Shown here one piece after another: positions 12,090 through 19,853 of a DNA stretch of 21,582 nucleotides. Every line of letters begins with the position of its first letter. Position 1 is the stretch's first letter. Source of the DNA: a virus; IMG/VR virus record IMGVR_UViG_3300025674_000476, positions 1 to 21,582 of that record; one strand, 5' to 3'. Below the pieces are notes generated by a model. The model saw only the letters and a list, made by a program, of their open reading frames with translations, was not told the origin of the DNA and did not search any database. The position numbers and the translations under genes are program-made.

Positions 12090-14075
12090 ATGCTCGACCG
12101 CGAGGAAATCCGCGCCCGCGTAGGCGCTGAACTTGACGCCGCGATAGGCTACAGCGACAGCGAACTGTCCGCAGATCGCATTGAGGCGACCGAGTTCTAT
12201 CTTGGCAAGCAGTTCAACACCGTGCCGGACGGCAAGTCGTCTATCGTGGCGACCGAAGTGGCGGACGTGGTCGAACACCTTATGTCGTCGCTGCTGGAAG
12301 TGTTCATGCGCTCCGGCGAAATCTTCCGCTTCCTGCCACGGCACCCTGACGACGCCAGCAAAGCGGAAGCTGCAACCGTGCTGGTCAACAGCATCTTTGC
12401 CTCGCAGAACAACGGCTACCTGATCCTTAGCGACCTGATTAAAGACGCGCTGCTGTATAAGACCGGCGTAGCGCGCGCGTTCTTTGACACCGACATCACC
12501 TACGCGGTCGAAACCTACGAAGGGCTGACCGAACTCGACGTGGCTGCATTGGCTGACGATCCAGACGTCGAAGTGCTGGAAGCCGTGTCGATCAGCACAG
12601 ACGCCGAACCAGCACTGTTTGAAACCTTTGACGTACAGCTGCGCCGCACCCGCCGGGACAGCCGCATTAAGATCGAGAACGTCGCCCCGGAAGACTTCCT
12701 GTTCAGCCCGCAGGCCACGTCGGTCGAAGACGCCACGTTCTTGGCTATGCGGACCTACCAGACCGTCGGCGACCTTGTCTCGCAGGGCTACGACCGCGAC
12801 GAGGTTGAGGCCCACGTTGGCCTTGGCGAAGGCTTCGACGAGCAGGAAACGCAAGTACGCCACGACGAAATCGACGGCGGCAGCACGCACAACTACGCCC
12901 TGCGCAACAACGAACTGGTCCGCGTTGTCGAATCCTACATGCCGCTGGATATGCACGAAACCGGCATTCCGACGCTGCATAAGGTGCTGACCATCGGCCA
13001 GTCCAACCACGTTCTGGACGTCGAGCCTGTAGACAACGCTCCGTTCGTATGCGCGACCCCGATCCGCGTCCCGCACCGGCTTGTTGGCCGCAGCGTCGCG
13101 GAAATGGTCACGGACATTCAGCGCGTGAAGTCCGTCGCCCTGCGCGGCGTGCTGGACAACCTGTACCTGACCAACGACGCCCGTGTCGCGGTTGTAGAAG
13201 GCCGCGTGAACCTCGACGACATGCTGCAGTCCCGCCCCGGCGGTATCGTGCGCATGGACGCGCCGGGCATGGTGCAGCCGCTGCCAGTGCCGCAGGTTGG
13301 CCCGCAAGGCATGTCGCTGCTTAACTACATGGATCAGGTTCGCGACCAGCGCACCGGCAGCAAAAACCTGCACCTCGACCCGGACGCACTGCAGTCCACG
13401 ACCGCAGCTGGCGTAAACGCCGCGATACAGGGCGGACAGGCCAAAGCGCTTATGATCGCGCGGACCATCGCCGAAACCGGCATCCGGCCCATGGCGCAGT
13501 TGCTGCTGCAGTTGGCGATCAAGCACCTCGACGGGCCGCAGCAGGTCCGCGTAGGCGGCGACATGTTTGAAGCCATTGACCCGGCCAGCATTGACGTGTC
13601 GTTTGACGTAGACATCGACGTTGGGCTTGGCACCGGCCGCGACGCAGAGCGCATGTCCGCACTACAGCAGATCGCTGGGCTACAGCGCGAAATCCTGCAG
13701 GAACTGGGCCTCGAAAACCCGGTCGTGTCGGTGGAGCAGTACCTGTCCACGGTACGGCGGCTTGGCATGATGGCGGGTATCAAAGACGTCGATACAATGT
13801 TCGCGACCGACCAGCAGTTGGCAGAGTTCCGTCAGATGCAGGCGCAGCAGCCGCCCAAGGAAGACCCGGAAGTCGCCCAGCGCCGGGCTGAGTTCGAGGC
13901 GGAAATCCAGCTGAAGCGCGAACAGCAGATCGCCGACCACCAGTTGGAACGCGAAAAGCTCGAAGCCGAACTGGCCCTCAAGCAGCAGGAAATGTCGGTC
14001 GAGCTTGAACTTCGCCGCGCGAAACTCGCCATGGGCGACGCGGCCGTATCTACGAATATTCCAGGCGTTGCATGA
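12090..14075 (+). CDS. P22-like portal protein
   Basis: This 661-residue protein fits the portal (head-tail connector) of podoviruses in the P22_portal family. After a helical start (MLDREEIRARVGAELDAAIG) comes the typical GKSSIVATEVADVVEHLMSS and LLEVF segment (about 48-73). Then follow a FRFLPRHPDDASKAEAATVL motif and the DALLYKTGVARAFF membrane-like clip region. A long middle beta/helix part contains LRGVLDNLYLTN and a SKNLHLDPDALQSTTAAGVN loop. The C-terminal 80 residues are a Glu/Gln-rich coiled coil (EFEAEIQLKREQQIADHQLE), like the barrel of P22 portal. It would form a dodecameric ring at one capsid vertex, used for packaging and ejection. It starts one base after the 22-residue peptide and ends in an ATGA overlap. 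Confidence 0.88.
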   Translation: MLDREEIRARVGAELDAAIGYSDSELSADRIEATEFYLGKQFNTVPDGKSSIVATEVADVVEHLMSSLLEVFMRSGEIFRFLPRHPDDASKAEAATVLVNSIFASQNNGYLILSDLIKDALLYKTGVARAFFDTDITYAVETYEGLTELDVAALADDPDVEVLEAVSISTDAEPALFETFDVQLRRTRRDSRIKIENVAPEDFLFSPQATSVEDATFLAMRTYQTVGDLVSQGYDRDEVEAHVGLGEGFDEQETQVRHDEIDGGSTHNYALRNNELVRVVESYMPLDMHETGIPTLHKVLTIGQSNHVLDVEPVDNAPFVCATPIRVPHRLVGRSVAEMVTDIQRVKSVALRGVLDNLYLTNDARVAVVEGRVNLDDMLQSRPGGIVRMDAPGMVQPLPVPQVGPQGMSLLNYMDQVRDQRTGSKNLHLDPDALQSTTAAGVNAAIQGGQAKALMIARTIAETGIRPMAQLLLQLAIKHLDGPQQVRVGGDMFEAIDPASIDVSFDVDIDVGLGTGRDAERMSALQQIAGLQREILQELGLENPVVSVEQYLSTVRRLGMMAGIKDVDTMFATDQQLAEFRQMQAQQPPKEDPEVAQRRAEFEAEIQLKREQQIADHQLEREKLEAELALKQQEMSVELELRRAKLAMGDAAVSTNIPGVA

Positions 14076-14308
14076 ACGAGCGCGAGTTTGTAGCGGGCGC
14101 GCAGCAGCTACTTCGCAGCGACGTCTGGGTAGAAATCGAACGCATCATGCGGGAGCGCGCAATCGCGCGTTTTGAATCGTCGTCTGCGGCGGACGATGAA
14201 GCCCGTAGAGAGGCGTATCACGCGATAACCGCGATCAAAGCAATCCGCCGTGAACTCGAAAATCGAATAGCTAAATTAGAGCATGACGATAAGGCACCCA
14301 AAAAATGA
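14072..14308 (+). CDS. Small coiled-coil protein, 78 aa
   Basis: This gene overlaps both neighbours with ATGA junctions, between portal and scaffold. The product starts MNEREFVAGAQQLLRSDVWV and is almost entirely helical and highly charged, with a likely coiled coil from about residue 50 (ITAIKAIRRELENRIAKLEH) and a basic tip APKK. Small proteins of this type are found between portal and scaffold genes in several podoviruses, with no known function to me. A role as scaffold accessory or connector-associated protein is an inference from position. Confidence 0.7.
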   Translation: MNEREFVAGAQQLLRSDVWVEIERIMRERAIARFESSSAADDEARREAYHAITAIKAIRRELENRIAKLEHDDKAPKK

Positions 14309-15309
14309 GCGACAACACCCTAAGCATGACCGAAGCGCTGGACCTGATCCGCGCCACTGCCCCAACAGATGAACCGACGCAGGACGCAGCACCGGCAGAA
14401 ACGCCAGTCGAGCCGCCCGCAGAGGTCGAACCGGCAGCGTTGGAGGAAGATGCGCCAGTCGAGACTGCTGCGCAGGACGTTGAGGAACCGGAGCAGACCG
14501 AAGAAGTTGAGGCTGAAGCCTCGGCAGAGCCAGACACCGTAGAACTACCCGAACGGCTGATCCAAGCCGAAGACGGCACTTGGCAGATGCGGGTCGTGGT
14601 GGACGGCGAAGAGCGTACCCTTGCCATTGACGATGTGGTCGAAAATGTGCAAAAAAGGGAGGCAACAGAGAACCGCTTCAAAGAGGCCCAAGCACGGGTC
14701 AAAGAAGCGCGTGACCTGCAAAACCAGATGACCGCCGAGTTGCAGACCTACCAGCAAACGCTGATGCAAATGCAACAGGAACTACAGGCCGTTCAAGCCG
14801 CGAGCCAGCTCACACCAGAGCAAGAAGCCCAGTTGAGCGAAGCCGATCCAAAGGCTCTTCTACAGATCAAACGCCTGCAGGAAGCACGGGAGCAAAAGCT
14901 CGCGGAAATCCATCAGCAGCAGGCAGAAGCGTTCCAGCAGCAGGTCCAACACCAGGCCCAGCGCGCGATGGAACTAATGCCTGAGTGGTCTGACCCAGAG
15001 ACGTTAAATCGCGAGCGACAAGGTATCGTAGACACGGCCCTCGCCGCAGGATTTACCGCCGAAGAAATCAATCAACTTAACGACGCCCGGATGCTGCCGG
15101 TGTTTCGTGCTGCTTGGCAATACCAGCAAATGCAGCAGGGAGCCACGGACACGAAGCAGAAGCGCACCGCGCCGCGAGTTGTGAAACGTAAAGCGCCTGT
15201 CGCTGCAGAGCCTGCAAAGTCGAAACGCCAACGCGAAGCGATGCAGAAACTCAGCAAGACCGGCAAATTCAATGATGCTCTGGACGCGCTTGTAGCCCGT
15301 CGGGGCTAA
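14305..15309 (+). CDS. Scaffolding protein
   Basis: This 334-residue acidic, helical protein sits directly before the major capsid gene, as phage scaffolds do. The first 80 residues are Pro/Glu/Ala-rich and disordered. A short beta-like unit follows (WQMRVVVDGEERTLAIDDVV, about 92-111). Then a long Gln/Glu/Ala coiled coil runs from about 115 to 225. The C-terminal 60 residues are basic (KQKRTAPRVVKRKAPV) and end in a helix (KLSKTGKFNDALDALVARRG). The charged C-terminal helix is the usual capsid-binding part of scaffolds. It would guide capsid assembly and leave or be degraded before maturation. No protease domain is seen. Confidence 0.85.
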   Translation: MSDNTLSMTEALDLIRATAPTDEPTQDAAPAETPVEPPAEVEPAALEEDAPVETAAQDVEEPEQTEEVEAEASAEPDTVELPERLIQAEDGTWQMRVVVDGEERTLAIDDVVENVQKREATENRFKEAQARVKEARDLQNQMTAELQTYQQTLMQMQQELQAVQAASQLTPEQEAQLSEADPKALLQIKRLQEAREQKLAEIHQQQAEAFQQQVQHQAQRAMELMPEWSDPETLNRERQGIVDTALAAGFTAEEINQLNDARMLPVFRAAWQYQQMQQGATDTKQKRTAPRVVKRKAPVAAEPAKSKRQREAMQKLSKTGKFNDALDALVARRG

Positions 15310-15330
15310 TACGCGAAAGGAGCCATTACA

Positions 15331-16323
15331 ATGGCTGTTGTATCCACCGCAAATGCGATTGGCGCACGGGAATCCCTCGCCGACGTAATTTATCGTATCG
15401 ACCCAGACGAGGTTCCCGTACTGTCCTCGCTGAAAAAAGGCACTCGCAAAAACACGCTGTTCGATTGGCAGGTGCAGGAGCTGGCCGCTGCTGACGCGAC
15501 CAACGCACAGGCCGAAGGCGCTACCATTTCGTCTTACGATGACAACCTGACGACCCGTCTGCAGAACCAAATGCAGATTGCGTTCAAGGCGTTCAAAGTA
15601 AGCGATACCATTGACGCTGTTGACACCGCAGGCCGTGAACGTGAATCCGCGTACCAGTCTCTGCTGGCCGGTATCACCCTGCGTCGCGACATCGAAAAAA
15701 TCCTGACCAGCGACCAAGCCAAGTCCACTTCGGGCAACCGCAAGTGTGGCACCCTGTCGTCGTTCATTCAGAACACCAGCCTGCCAGCTGACGCAGAAGG
15801 CACCGGCTCGTTCTCCGCGAACGGCACCAACCTGCCCGTAGCAGACGCCGACTCCCCGGCTGACACTTCGGACGACTTTGGTACGGCGCGCGCTCTGTCT
15901 GTAGACCTGCTGGAAACCGTTATGCAGGCTGCGTTTGAAGACGGCGGCAACCCATCCCTCATGGTCATGTCTCCGATCCAAAAGCGTAAGTTCAGCAGCG
16001 CAACCATCACCAACAACGACACCATCAACAACCAAGTCAACATGACCACGCCAAAGGCGGCAACCGCTGTCTCGGCTGTGTCTGTGTTCCTGTCCGACTT
16101 CGGCCAGCTCGAAGCAGTTGTTGACCGGTTCATGCCTAACGAACGCGTATACCTGCTGGACCCAGAGTTCGCAGAATACGTGACCCTGCCGGGTCGTGAT
16201 TTCATCAAGCAAGACCTCGCAAAAGAAGGCGACAGCACCCGCGGCTTCGTCCTTAGCGAGTTCTCGATGCAAATTTCGGCTCCACGCGCACACGGCGCAA
16301 TCTACTCGCTGACTACTTCCTAA
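15331..16323 (+). CDS. Major capsid protein, DUF5309/SU10 type
   Basis: The strongest ribosome site in the structural region, AAAGGAG (15316-15322), precedes ATG 15331 by 8 bases, as expected for the most abundant virion protein. The 330-residue product has the DUF5309 (SU10 major head protein) pattern: ARESLADVIYRIDPDEVPVL followed by SSLKKGTRKNTLFDWQVQEL in the first 50 residues. The DTIDAVDTAGRERESAYQ helix follows. A SADTSDDFGTARAL-like insertion precedes the MVMSPIQKRKFSSATITNND loop, and the end is RGFVLSEFSMQISAPRAHGA. It forms the HK97-fold capsid shell. The flexible middle part (SLPADAEGTGSFSANGTNLP) is a likely surface loop. It is followed by a hairpin at 16336-16360. Confidence 0.92.
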   Translation: MAVVSTANAIGARESLADVIYRIDPDEVPVLSSLKKGTRKNTLFDWQVQELAAADATNAQAEGATISSYDDNLTTRLQNQMQIAFKAFKVSDTIDAVDTAGRERESAYQSLLAGITLRRDIEKILTSDQAKSTSGNRKCGTLSSFIQNTSLPADAEGTGSFSANGTNLPVADADSPADTSDDFGTARALSVDLLETVMQAAFEDGGNPSLMVMSPIQKRKFSSATITNNDTINNQVNMTTPKAATAVSAVSVFLSDFGQLEAVVDRFMPNERVYLLDPEFAEYVTLPGRDFIKQDLAKEGDSTRGFVLSEFSMQISAPRAHGAIYSLTTS

Positions 16324-16335
16324 TCGGGGGACGGG

Positions 16336-16366
16336 CGGGGCGGCTGTAGTGGTCGCCCCGTTCTCT
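16336..16366 (+). terminator. Hairpin after major capsid gene, possible terminator
   Basis: CGGGGCGGC (16336-16344) pairs with GTCGCCCCG (16352-16360) including two wobbles, giving about ten pairs with a five-base loop. TTCTCT follows, a poor U-tract. It lies in the 48-base gap between the capsid gene and the next gene, so it could be a weak terminator or an mRNA-stabilising 3' structure that sets the capsid level. Confidence 0.55.
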
Positions 16367-16371
16367 ACAAA

Positions 16372-16692
16372 ATGACAGTCAAAACCCTAAGCGAAACTAC
16401 CGAGAAAAAGACGGTAGTCCGTGAAGATGACAAAGGTTTTGTAACCGACATTTTCACGATCCAGAAAGTCGATCCGCTGCTGGCGGCAAACCGTGACCTA
16501 CGGAACGCCGAAAAGCAGTCCATGATTGGCAACACCCAGCGGCATATGAAGCACGTCGCTGACATACCCTCGACGCTCTACTACGACCTCGTCGGGAAAC
16601 ACGGCACGCCGAAAGAAAACCCGCGTTTCTGGAAGGCTTGGCTTAACGACTACGACAACCGGTTCTTTAGGACGTCGGAAGGCACGATATGA
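16372..16692 (+). CDS. Conserved structural-region protein, 106 aa
   Basis: This 106-residue protein starts at ATG 16372 in the short gap after the capsid hairpin; no Shine-Dalgarno sequence is visible. The N-terminal third is charged (MTVKTLSETTEKKTVVREDD). The rest resembles a small family found in podovirus structural regions, with RHMKHVADIPSTLYYDLVGK and WKAWLNDYDNRFFRTSEGTI (the pattern HVAxIP...WLNDxDNRxFRT). I do not know its function; location between capsid and adaptor genes suggests a virion or head-completion role. It ends in an ATGA overlap with the adaptor gene. Confidence 0.72.
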   Translation: MTVKTLSETTEKKTVVREDDKGFVTDIFTIQKVDPLLAANRDLRNAEKQSMIGNTQRHMKHVADIPSTLYYDLVGKHGTPKENPRFWKAWLNDYDNRFFRTSEGTI

Positions 16693-17321
16693 ACACCTAC
16701 GCTGAACTGCAGTCGTTCGTCGCTGATTTCTTGGCTAGGGACGACCTGACCACCCAAATCCGCACGTTCGTCCGGCTCGCAGAACAGCGTATGTCCCGCG
16801 AACTCGACATTGCCCTGCTGGAAACCACAACCCAGTTGGCTGTAACCGCAAACGCTACAACCACGGCGCTGCCCACCGACCTGCGCAGTATCCGCGAAGT
16901 CGCGAAAATCGACGCCGACGGCACGCGGACGAACCTGTCGTACCTGACGCCGTCGCAGTTCGACCTACGCATCCGCGACGCGGGCCAGACGCAGACCGAG
17001 TTCTACACGATTGTCGCCAACAACATTAAGCTCGCCGCCGTACCCAGCGCGAACCTGACGTTGGAGCTAATCTACAACGAAGGCGTGGCGCAGCTGTCCG
17101 ACAGCGCAACCAGTAACACGCTGCTGACCCGCCACGGTGACTGCTACCTGCACGGCACGCTGAAGCAGGCGTTCGACTTTCTGCAGGATGAGCAGCGCTC
17201 GGTGTATCACGACGCGCAGTTTACCCGCTGCCTCGCTGAAATAGACCGCGACAGCGACAAGCAACGCTACGGCAACGCGGACTTGCAGGTTCGCCGCCGC
17301 AATGAACAGGCGGTGTTCTAG
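16689..17321 (+). CDS. Head-tail adaptor (T7 gp11-like)
   Basis: The 210-residue product has the profile of phage adaptor/tail tubular A-type proteins. An N-terminal helical part, TYAELQSFVADFLARDDLTT followed by RTFVRLAEQRMSRELDI (about 3-42), leads to a beta-rich middle. That middle contains TALPTDLRSIREVAKIDADG and LSYLTPSQFDLRIRDAGQTQ. The C-terminal helices contain GDCYLHGTLKQAFDFLQDEQ and a basic end. T7 gp11-like proteins form a ring linking portal and tail nozzle. The gene lies between the capsid-region protein and a large beta-propeller tail protein, in agreement. The stop TAG shares its final G with the next GTG start. Confidence 0.8.
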   Translation: MNTYAELQSFVADFLARDDLTTQIRTFVRLAEQRMSRELDIALLETTTQLAVTANATTTALPTDLRSIREVAKIDADGTRTNLSYLTPSQFDLRIRDAGQTQTEFYTIVANNIKLAAVPSANLTLELIYNEGVAQLSDSATSNTLLTRHGDCYLHGTLKQAFDFLQDEQRSVYHDAQFTRCLAEIDRDSDKQRYGNADLQVRRRNEQAVF

Positions 17322-18922
17322 TGCCGGTCGATTTCGGCCAGTGGCTGCCCGACCAGCCGTCGCTTAACAACCCCGGCGCAAAAGCGCTGATCAACGGGTT
17401 TCCGACCACGCGTGGGTTCTCGGCCGTTCCCAGCGCTACGGCCACCACGGCCCCGGAACAGGTCACAGGCGGCACGACTACGGCGATCCCCGAAATCCTT
17501 GGCATCTACAGCACGGTCGAAGTCACGGGCGCAGACATCGAAGCGCGCACCTATATCGGCACGGCATCGCGGTTGCTGAAGTTTGACACGCTGCAGTCCA
17601 AGTTCGCCGAGTTCACCGGCAGCGACCCGACATACACCAATATCCCGCGTTGGCAGTTCGTCGAGTTCGCTACGACTGGCGGCACGCGCTACGTGTACGC
17701 AGCAGGCGGTTCGTCTGTAACGCTACAGCGCTTCCCCAGCGACGGCACCGCAGCACCGGCCGCAGTGTCGGCAGTGTCCAGCGGCACGGCGACGCCCAAC
17801 GCAACACACTTGGCCGTAGTCGGCCGCTTCCTTGTTTGCGCCAATACCAGCAACTCCGAAGCCGAAGTACGCTGGTCACAGATTGACGACGGCGACAGCT
17901 GGACCATCGGCAGCAACCAAGCCGACGCCCAGATCATCGCAGACGCCTCGGAAGTCACGGGCTTGGTCGGCGGCGAAACTGGGCTGGTCCTGACCCGCGA
18001 AGGCTTGCTGCGAATGCAGTACGTCGGCGCTCCGTTGGTGTTTACGTTCGACAAGGTCAGCAACCTCGGCTGCGACTTTCCGGGGTCCGTGGCCGCACGC
18101 AGCTCCGACGAAGTATACTACCTGTCCGAAGACGGCTTCCACCGCTACGCAGGTGGGCAGGTCGCAAACATCGGCGCGCAGCGGGTCAACGACTTCTTTT
18201 TCAGCGACTTCGACCGCGACGCGGCATCACGCATCGCCTGCACCATCGACCCAGTGCGCAGCCTTGTGGTCTGGTCTTATGGCAGCAAGTCGGCCGACAC
18301 CGATACCAACGACACGCTTCTGGTCTACGACTACACGCTGGACCGGTGGGGCATGGCCCGCATCGACCACACCACCGTGGGCGTCACGCGGCAGGTTGGC
18401 CGGACGCTGGAATCCCTCGACACCGACGCGTCTGCAACGATTTTCGCCCGCGACGGCACCGAAGTGCAAGACCGCGCTGGCAACACCGTCCTGACCCGTG
18501 GCGGCGGCATTGACAGCCTGACCATCTCGTTCGACAGCGCGGCGTATCAGGGCGGCCAGTCCATCCTTGCGTTGGCGCAGGACACGACCGACGGCACGGT
18601 GCTGTCCACGTTGTCCGGCACACCGCTGCCGTTGACCGTACAGACCGGTGAGTTTGAACCCGTCGAAACACGGCACGCTATGCTGCGGTCGGTGTTTCCG
18701 CATATCGACGGCGCTGCCGACGCAGAAATCCGCGCGCAGGTATCGGCACGCACGCGACAGGTGGACAGCCAGATCTTCGGACAGGTCGCTACAGTCAACA
18801 GCGCAAACATCATACCGCTGCGCAAAGCTGGCCGGTACATGGCGCTCAAGTTCCTTGCCTCGGGCAACTGGTCCGAAGCGCATGGTTTCTCGTTCGACGC
18901 TACCGCGCAGGGCCGCCGATGA
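17321..18922 (+). CDS. Tail nozzle / DNA stabilisation protein
   Basis: This 533-residue protein starts at GTG 17321, overlapping the previous stop by one base. It is almost all beta structure, with Gly/Thr/Ser-rich repeated strands such as TYIGTASRLLKFDTLQSKF, ATHLAVVGRFLVCANTSNSE, VRWSQIDDGDSWTIG and SLVVWSYGSKSADTDTNDTL, followed by VYDYTLDRWG. These resemble the beta-propeller of P22 gp10 packaged-DNA stabilisation proteins and T7 gp12 nozzle proteins. The C-terminal part (DSQIFGQVATVNSANIIPLR, then KAGRYMALKFLASGNWSEAH) is conserved in podovirus tail tubular B-type proteins. It would form the hexameric tail nozzle below the adaptor. The exact subfamily is not determined. Confidence 0.82.
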   Translation: MPVDFGQWLPDQPSLNNPGAKALINGFPTTRGFSAVPSATATTAPEQVTGGTTTAIPEILGIYSTVEVTGADIEARTYIGTASRLLKFDTLQSKFAEFTGSDPTYTNIPRWQFVEFATTGGTRYVYAAGGSSVTLQRFPSDGTAAPAAVSAVSSGTATPNATHLAVVGRFLVCANTSNSEAEVRWSQIDDGDSWTIGSNQADAQIIADASEVTGLVGGETGLVLTREGLLRMQYVGAPLVFTFDKVSNLGCDFPGSVAARSSDEVYYLSEDGFHRYAGGQVANIGAQRVNDFFFSDFDRDAASRIACTIDPVRSLVVWSYGSKSADTDTNDTLLVYDYTLDRWGMARIDHTTVGVTRQVGRTLESLDTDASATIFARDGTEVQDRAGNTVLTRGGGIDSLTISFDSAAYQGGQSILALAQDTTDGTVLSTLSGTPLPLTVQTGEFEPVETRHAMLRSVFPHIDGAADAEIRAQVSARTRQVDSQIFGQVATVNSANIIPLRKAGRYMALKFLASGNWSEAHGFSFDATAQGRR

Positions 18923-19218
18923 CGTTACAGGCGAACAAGCTGCCACCGCAGGGCGGGTCGCCGCGTGACGTAGCTACGGCTGTCAATCAAGCCCTCGACG
19001 GCAAGCTGGCCTGCGTTGGCACGCACAGCTACCTGCTTGGCGACACGACCACCACCGTAACGGACACGCAAGTCACCGCCGCTTCGGCCGTGCTGATAGT
19101 CCCGACTTCCACAGACGCCCGTGACGCTACGGTTGCGATCAGCGACGGCCAGTTCGTCGTCACGTTCGCGTCTGCAACCGCAGCAGCAGGAACGCTTACA
19201 TATGCCGTGCTGGGTTAG
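18919..19218 (+). CDS. Small beta-rich virion-type protein, 99 aa
   Basis: The start ATG 18919 overlaps the upstream stop (ATGA). The N-terminal third is flexible and helical (SPRDVATAVNQALDGK). The rest is an Ig-like or decoration-type beta domain: THSYLLGDTTTTVTDTQVTA, then SAVLIVPTSTDARDATVAIS and DGQFVVTFASATAAAGTLTY, ending AVLG. This pattern (TTTTVTD...VLxxPxT...FTYxVLG) is frequent in small phage tail-region proteins. The following gene encodes a shorter, recognisably related protein, sharing D(A/T)RDATV and a G...TF...Y.V end. It may be a tail or head surface protein. Confidence 0.7.
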   Translation: MTLQANKLPPQGGSPRDVATAVNQALDGKLACVGTHSYLLGDTTTTVTDTQVTAASAVLIVPTSTDARDATVAISDGQFVVTFASATAAAGTLTYAVLG

Positions 19219-19432
19219 TTTCCCCGTGATCCCCGGAGCCTCGTATGTCCAAATCAAAGACCCCGACATTACCAACACAAGCCGCATCGAAATCGCCAAA
19301 GTCACAGCAGACACCAGGGACGCCACGGTCTCGAAGCAGGCGGAAGGCCGTTGCACGATCACGTTCAAAGAACCGGTCCGGCAGCAACAATACGTCCGTT
19401 ACAAAGTACGAAATTCTGCCGGTACGGCCTGA
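19202..19432 (+). CDS. Second small beta protein, 76 aa, paralogue of upstream gene
   Basis: This frame starts at ATG 19202 with AGGA (19188-19191) upstream, overlaps the previous gene by 17 bases and ends at TGA 19432. It encodes PCWVSFPVIPGASYVQIKDP and then DITNTSRIEIAKVTADTRDA, with a final GRCTITFKEPVRQQQYVRYK. The C-terminal 45 residues align with the end of the preceding 99-residue protein (TDARDATV against ADTRDATV, then TF and Y.V), showing a tandem duplication. From 19245 on it is overlapped in another frame by the start of the GNAT-like gene. It could be a real short virion protein, or part of a frameshifted product with the next frame. Confidence 0.55.
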   Translation: MPCWVSFPVIPGASYVQIKDPDITNTSRIEIAKVTADTRDATVSKQAEGRCTITFKEPVRQQQYVRYKVRNSAGTA

Positions 19433-19853
19433 CGTCCTGCCGTCCGTATGGGGCTTGGTCGCTCCGCATTTGCAGCGCGCAATCGACGTCTGCCATGGCC
19501 GCATTACCCTAGAGCAAGTCGCCGCCGCTGCGCTTGAAGGCGAGTACCTAGTCTGGGTTGTTACAAACGTATCTTCTGGTACAATCGTCGCTGCGTATAC
19601 CACGCGCTTGGGTTCCTACCCGAACCGCAACGCCCTCGCTGTCGATTTGGTCGGCGGCTCAGAGCTAAGCCGTTGGGTCGAGCAGGCTTTCCAAAAAATA
19701 GAACAGCACGCACGCCGGTGTGATTGCGACCTTATCGAAGGCTTTGGCCGTCCCGCATGGGGGCGGATATTGGCCCGAGACGGCTGGGAACCGGCGTACA
19801 TGACCTATCACAAGGAACTACGCCGTGAGTCTAGGCAAGGGCAACAGACGTAA
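19245..19853 (+). CDS. GNAT-like internal virion protein (T7 gp13-like)
   Basis: ATG 19245 follows GGAG (19235-19238) by six bases, a strong site, so a 202-residue protein is the best call. Residues 1-50 are Ser/Lys/Arg/Pro-rich with 13 basic and no acidic residues, and are encoded in the same DNA as the preceding 76-residue gene. The conserved part begins near residue 50 (KYEILPVRPDVLPSVWGLVA). It includes VWVVTNVSSGTIVAAYTTRL, ALAVDLVGGSELSRWVEQAF, and CDLIEGFGRPAWGRILARDG followed by WEPAYMTYHKEL. This matches the GNAT-like fold of small internal virion proteins in T7-like phages. There is no ATG or GTG start near residue 50. It overlaps the next gene by 29 bases. Confidence 0.68.
   Translation: MSKSKTPTLPTQAASKSPKSQQTPGTPRSRSRRKAVARSRSKNRSGSNNTSVTKYEILPVRPDVLPSVWGLVAPHLQRAIDVCHGRITLEQVAAAALEGEYLVWVVTNVSSGTIVAAYTTRLGSYPNRNALAVDLVGGSELSRWVEQAFQKIEQHARRCDCDLIEGFGRPAWGRILARDGWEPAYMTYHKELRRESRQGQQT

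Noticed and set aside
12057-13526. 489-codon antisense open frame across the portal gene
   Set aside because: Long antisense frames are expected in GC-rich genes with biased third positions. The portal frame has clear family motifs, and the antisense product shows none.
15004-16293. 429-codon antisense open frame across scaffold and capsid genes
   Set aside because: It is opposite to two well-supported genes, has no ribosome site context and no recognisable domain.
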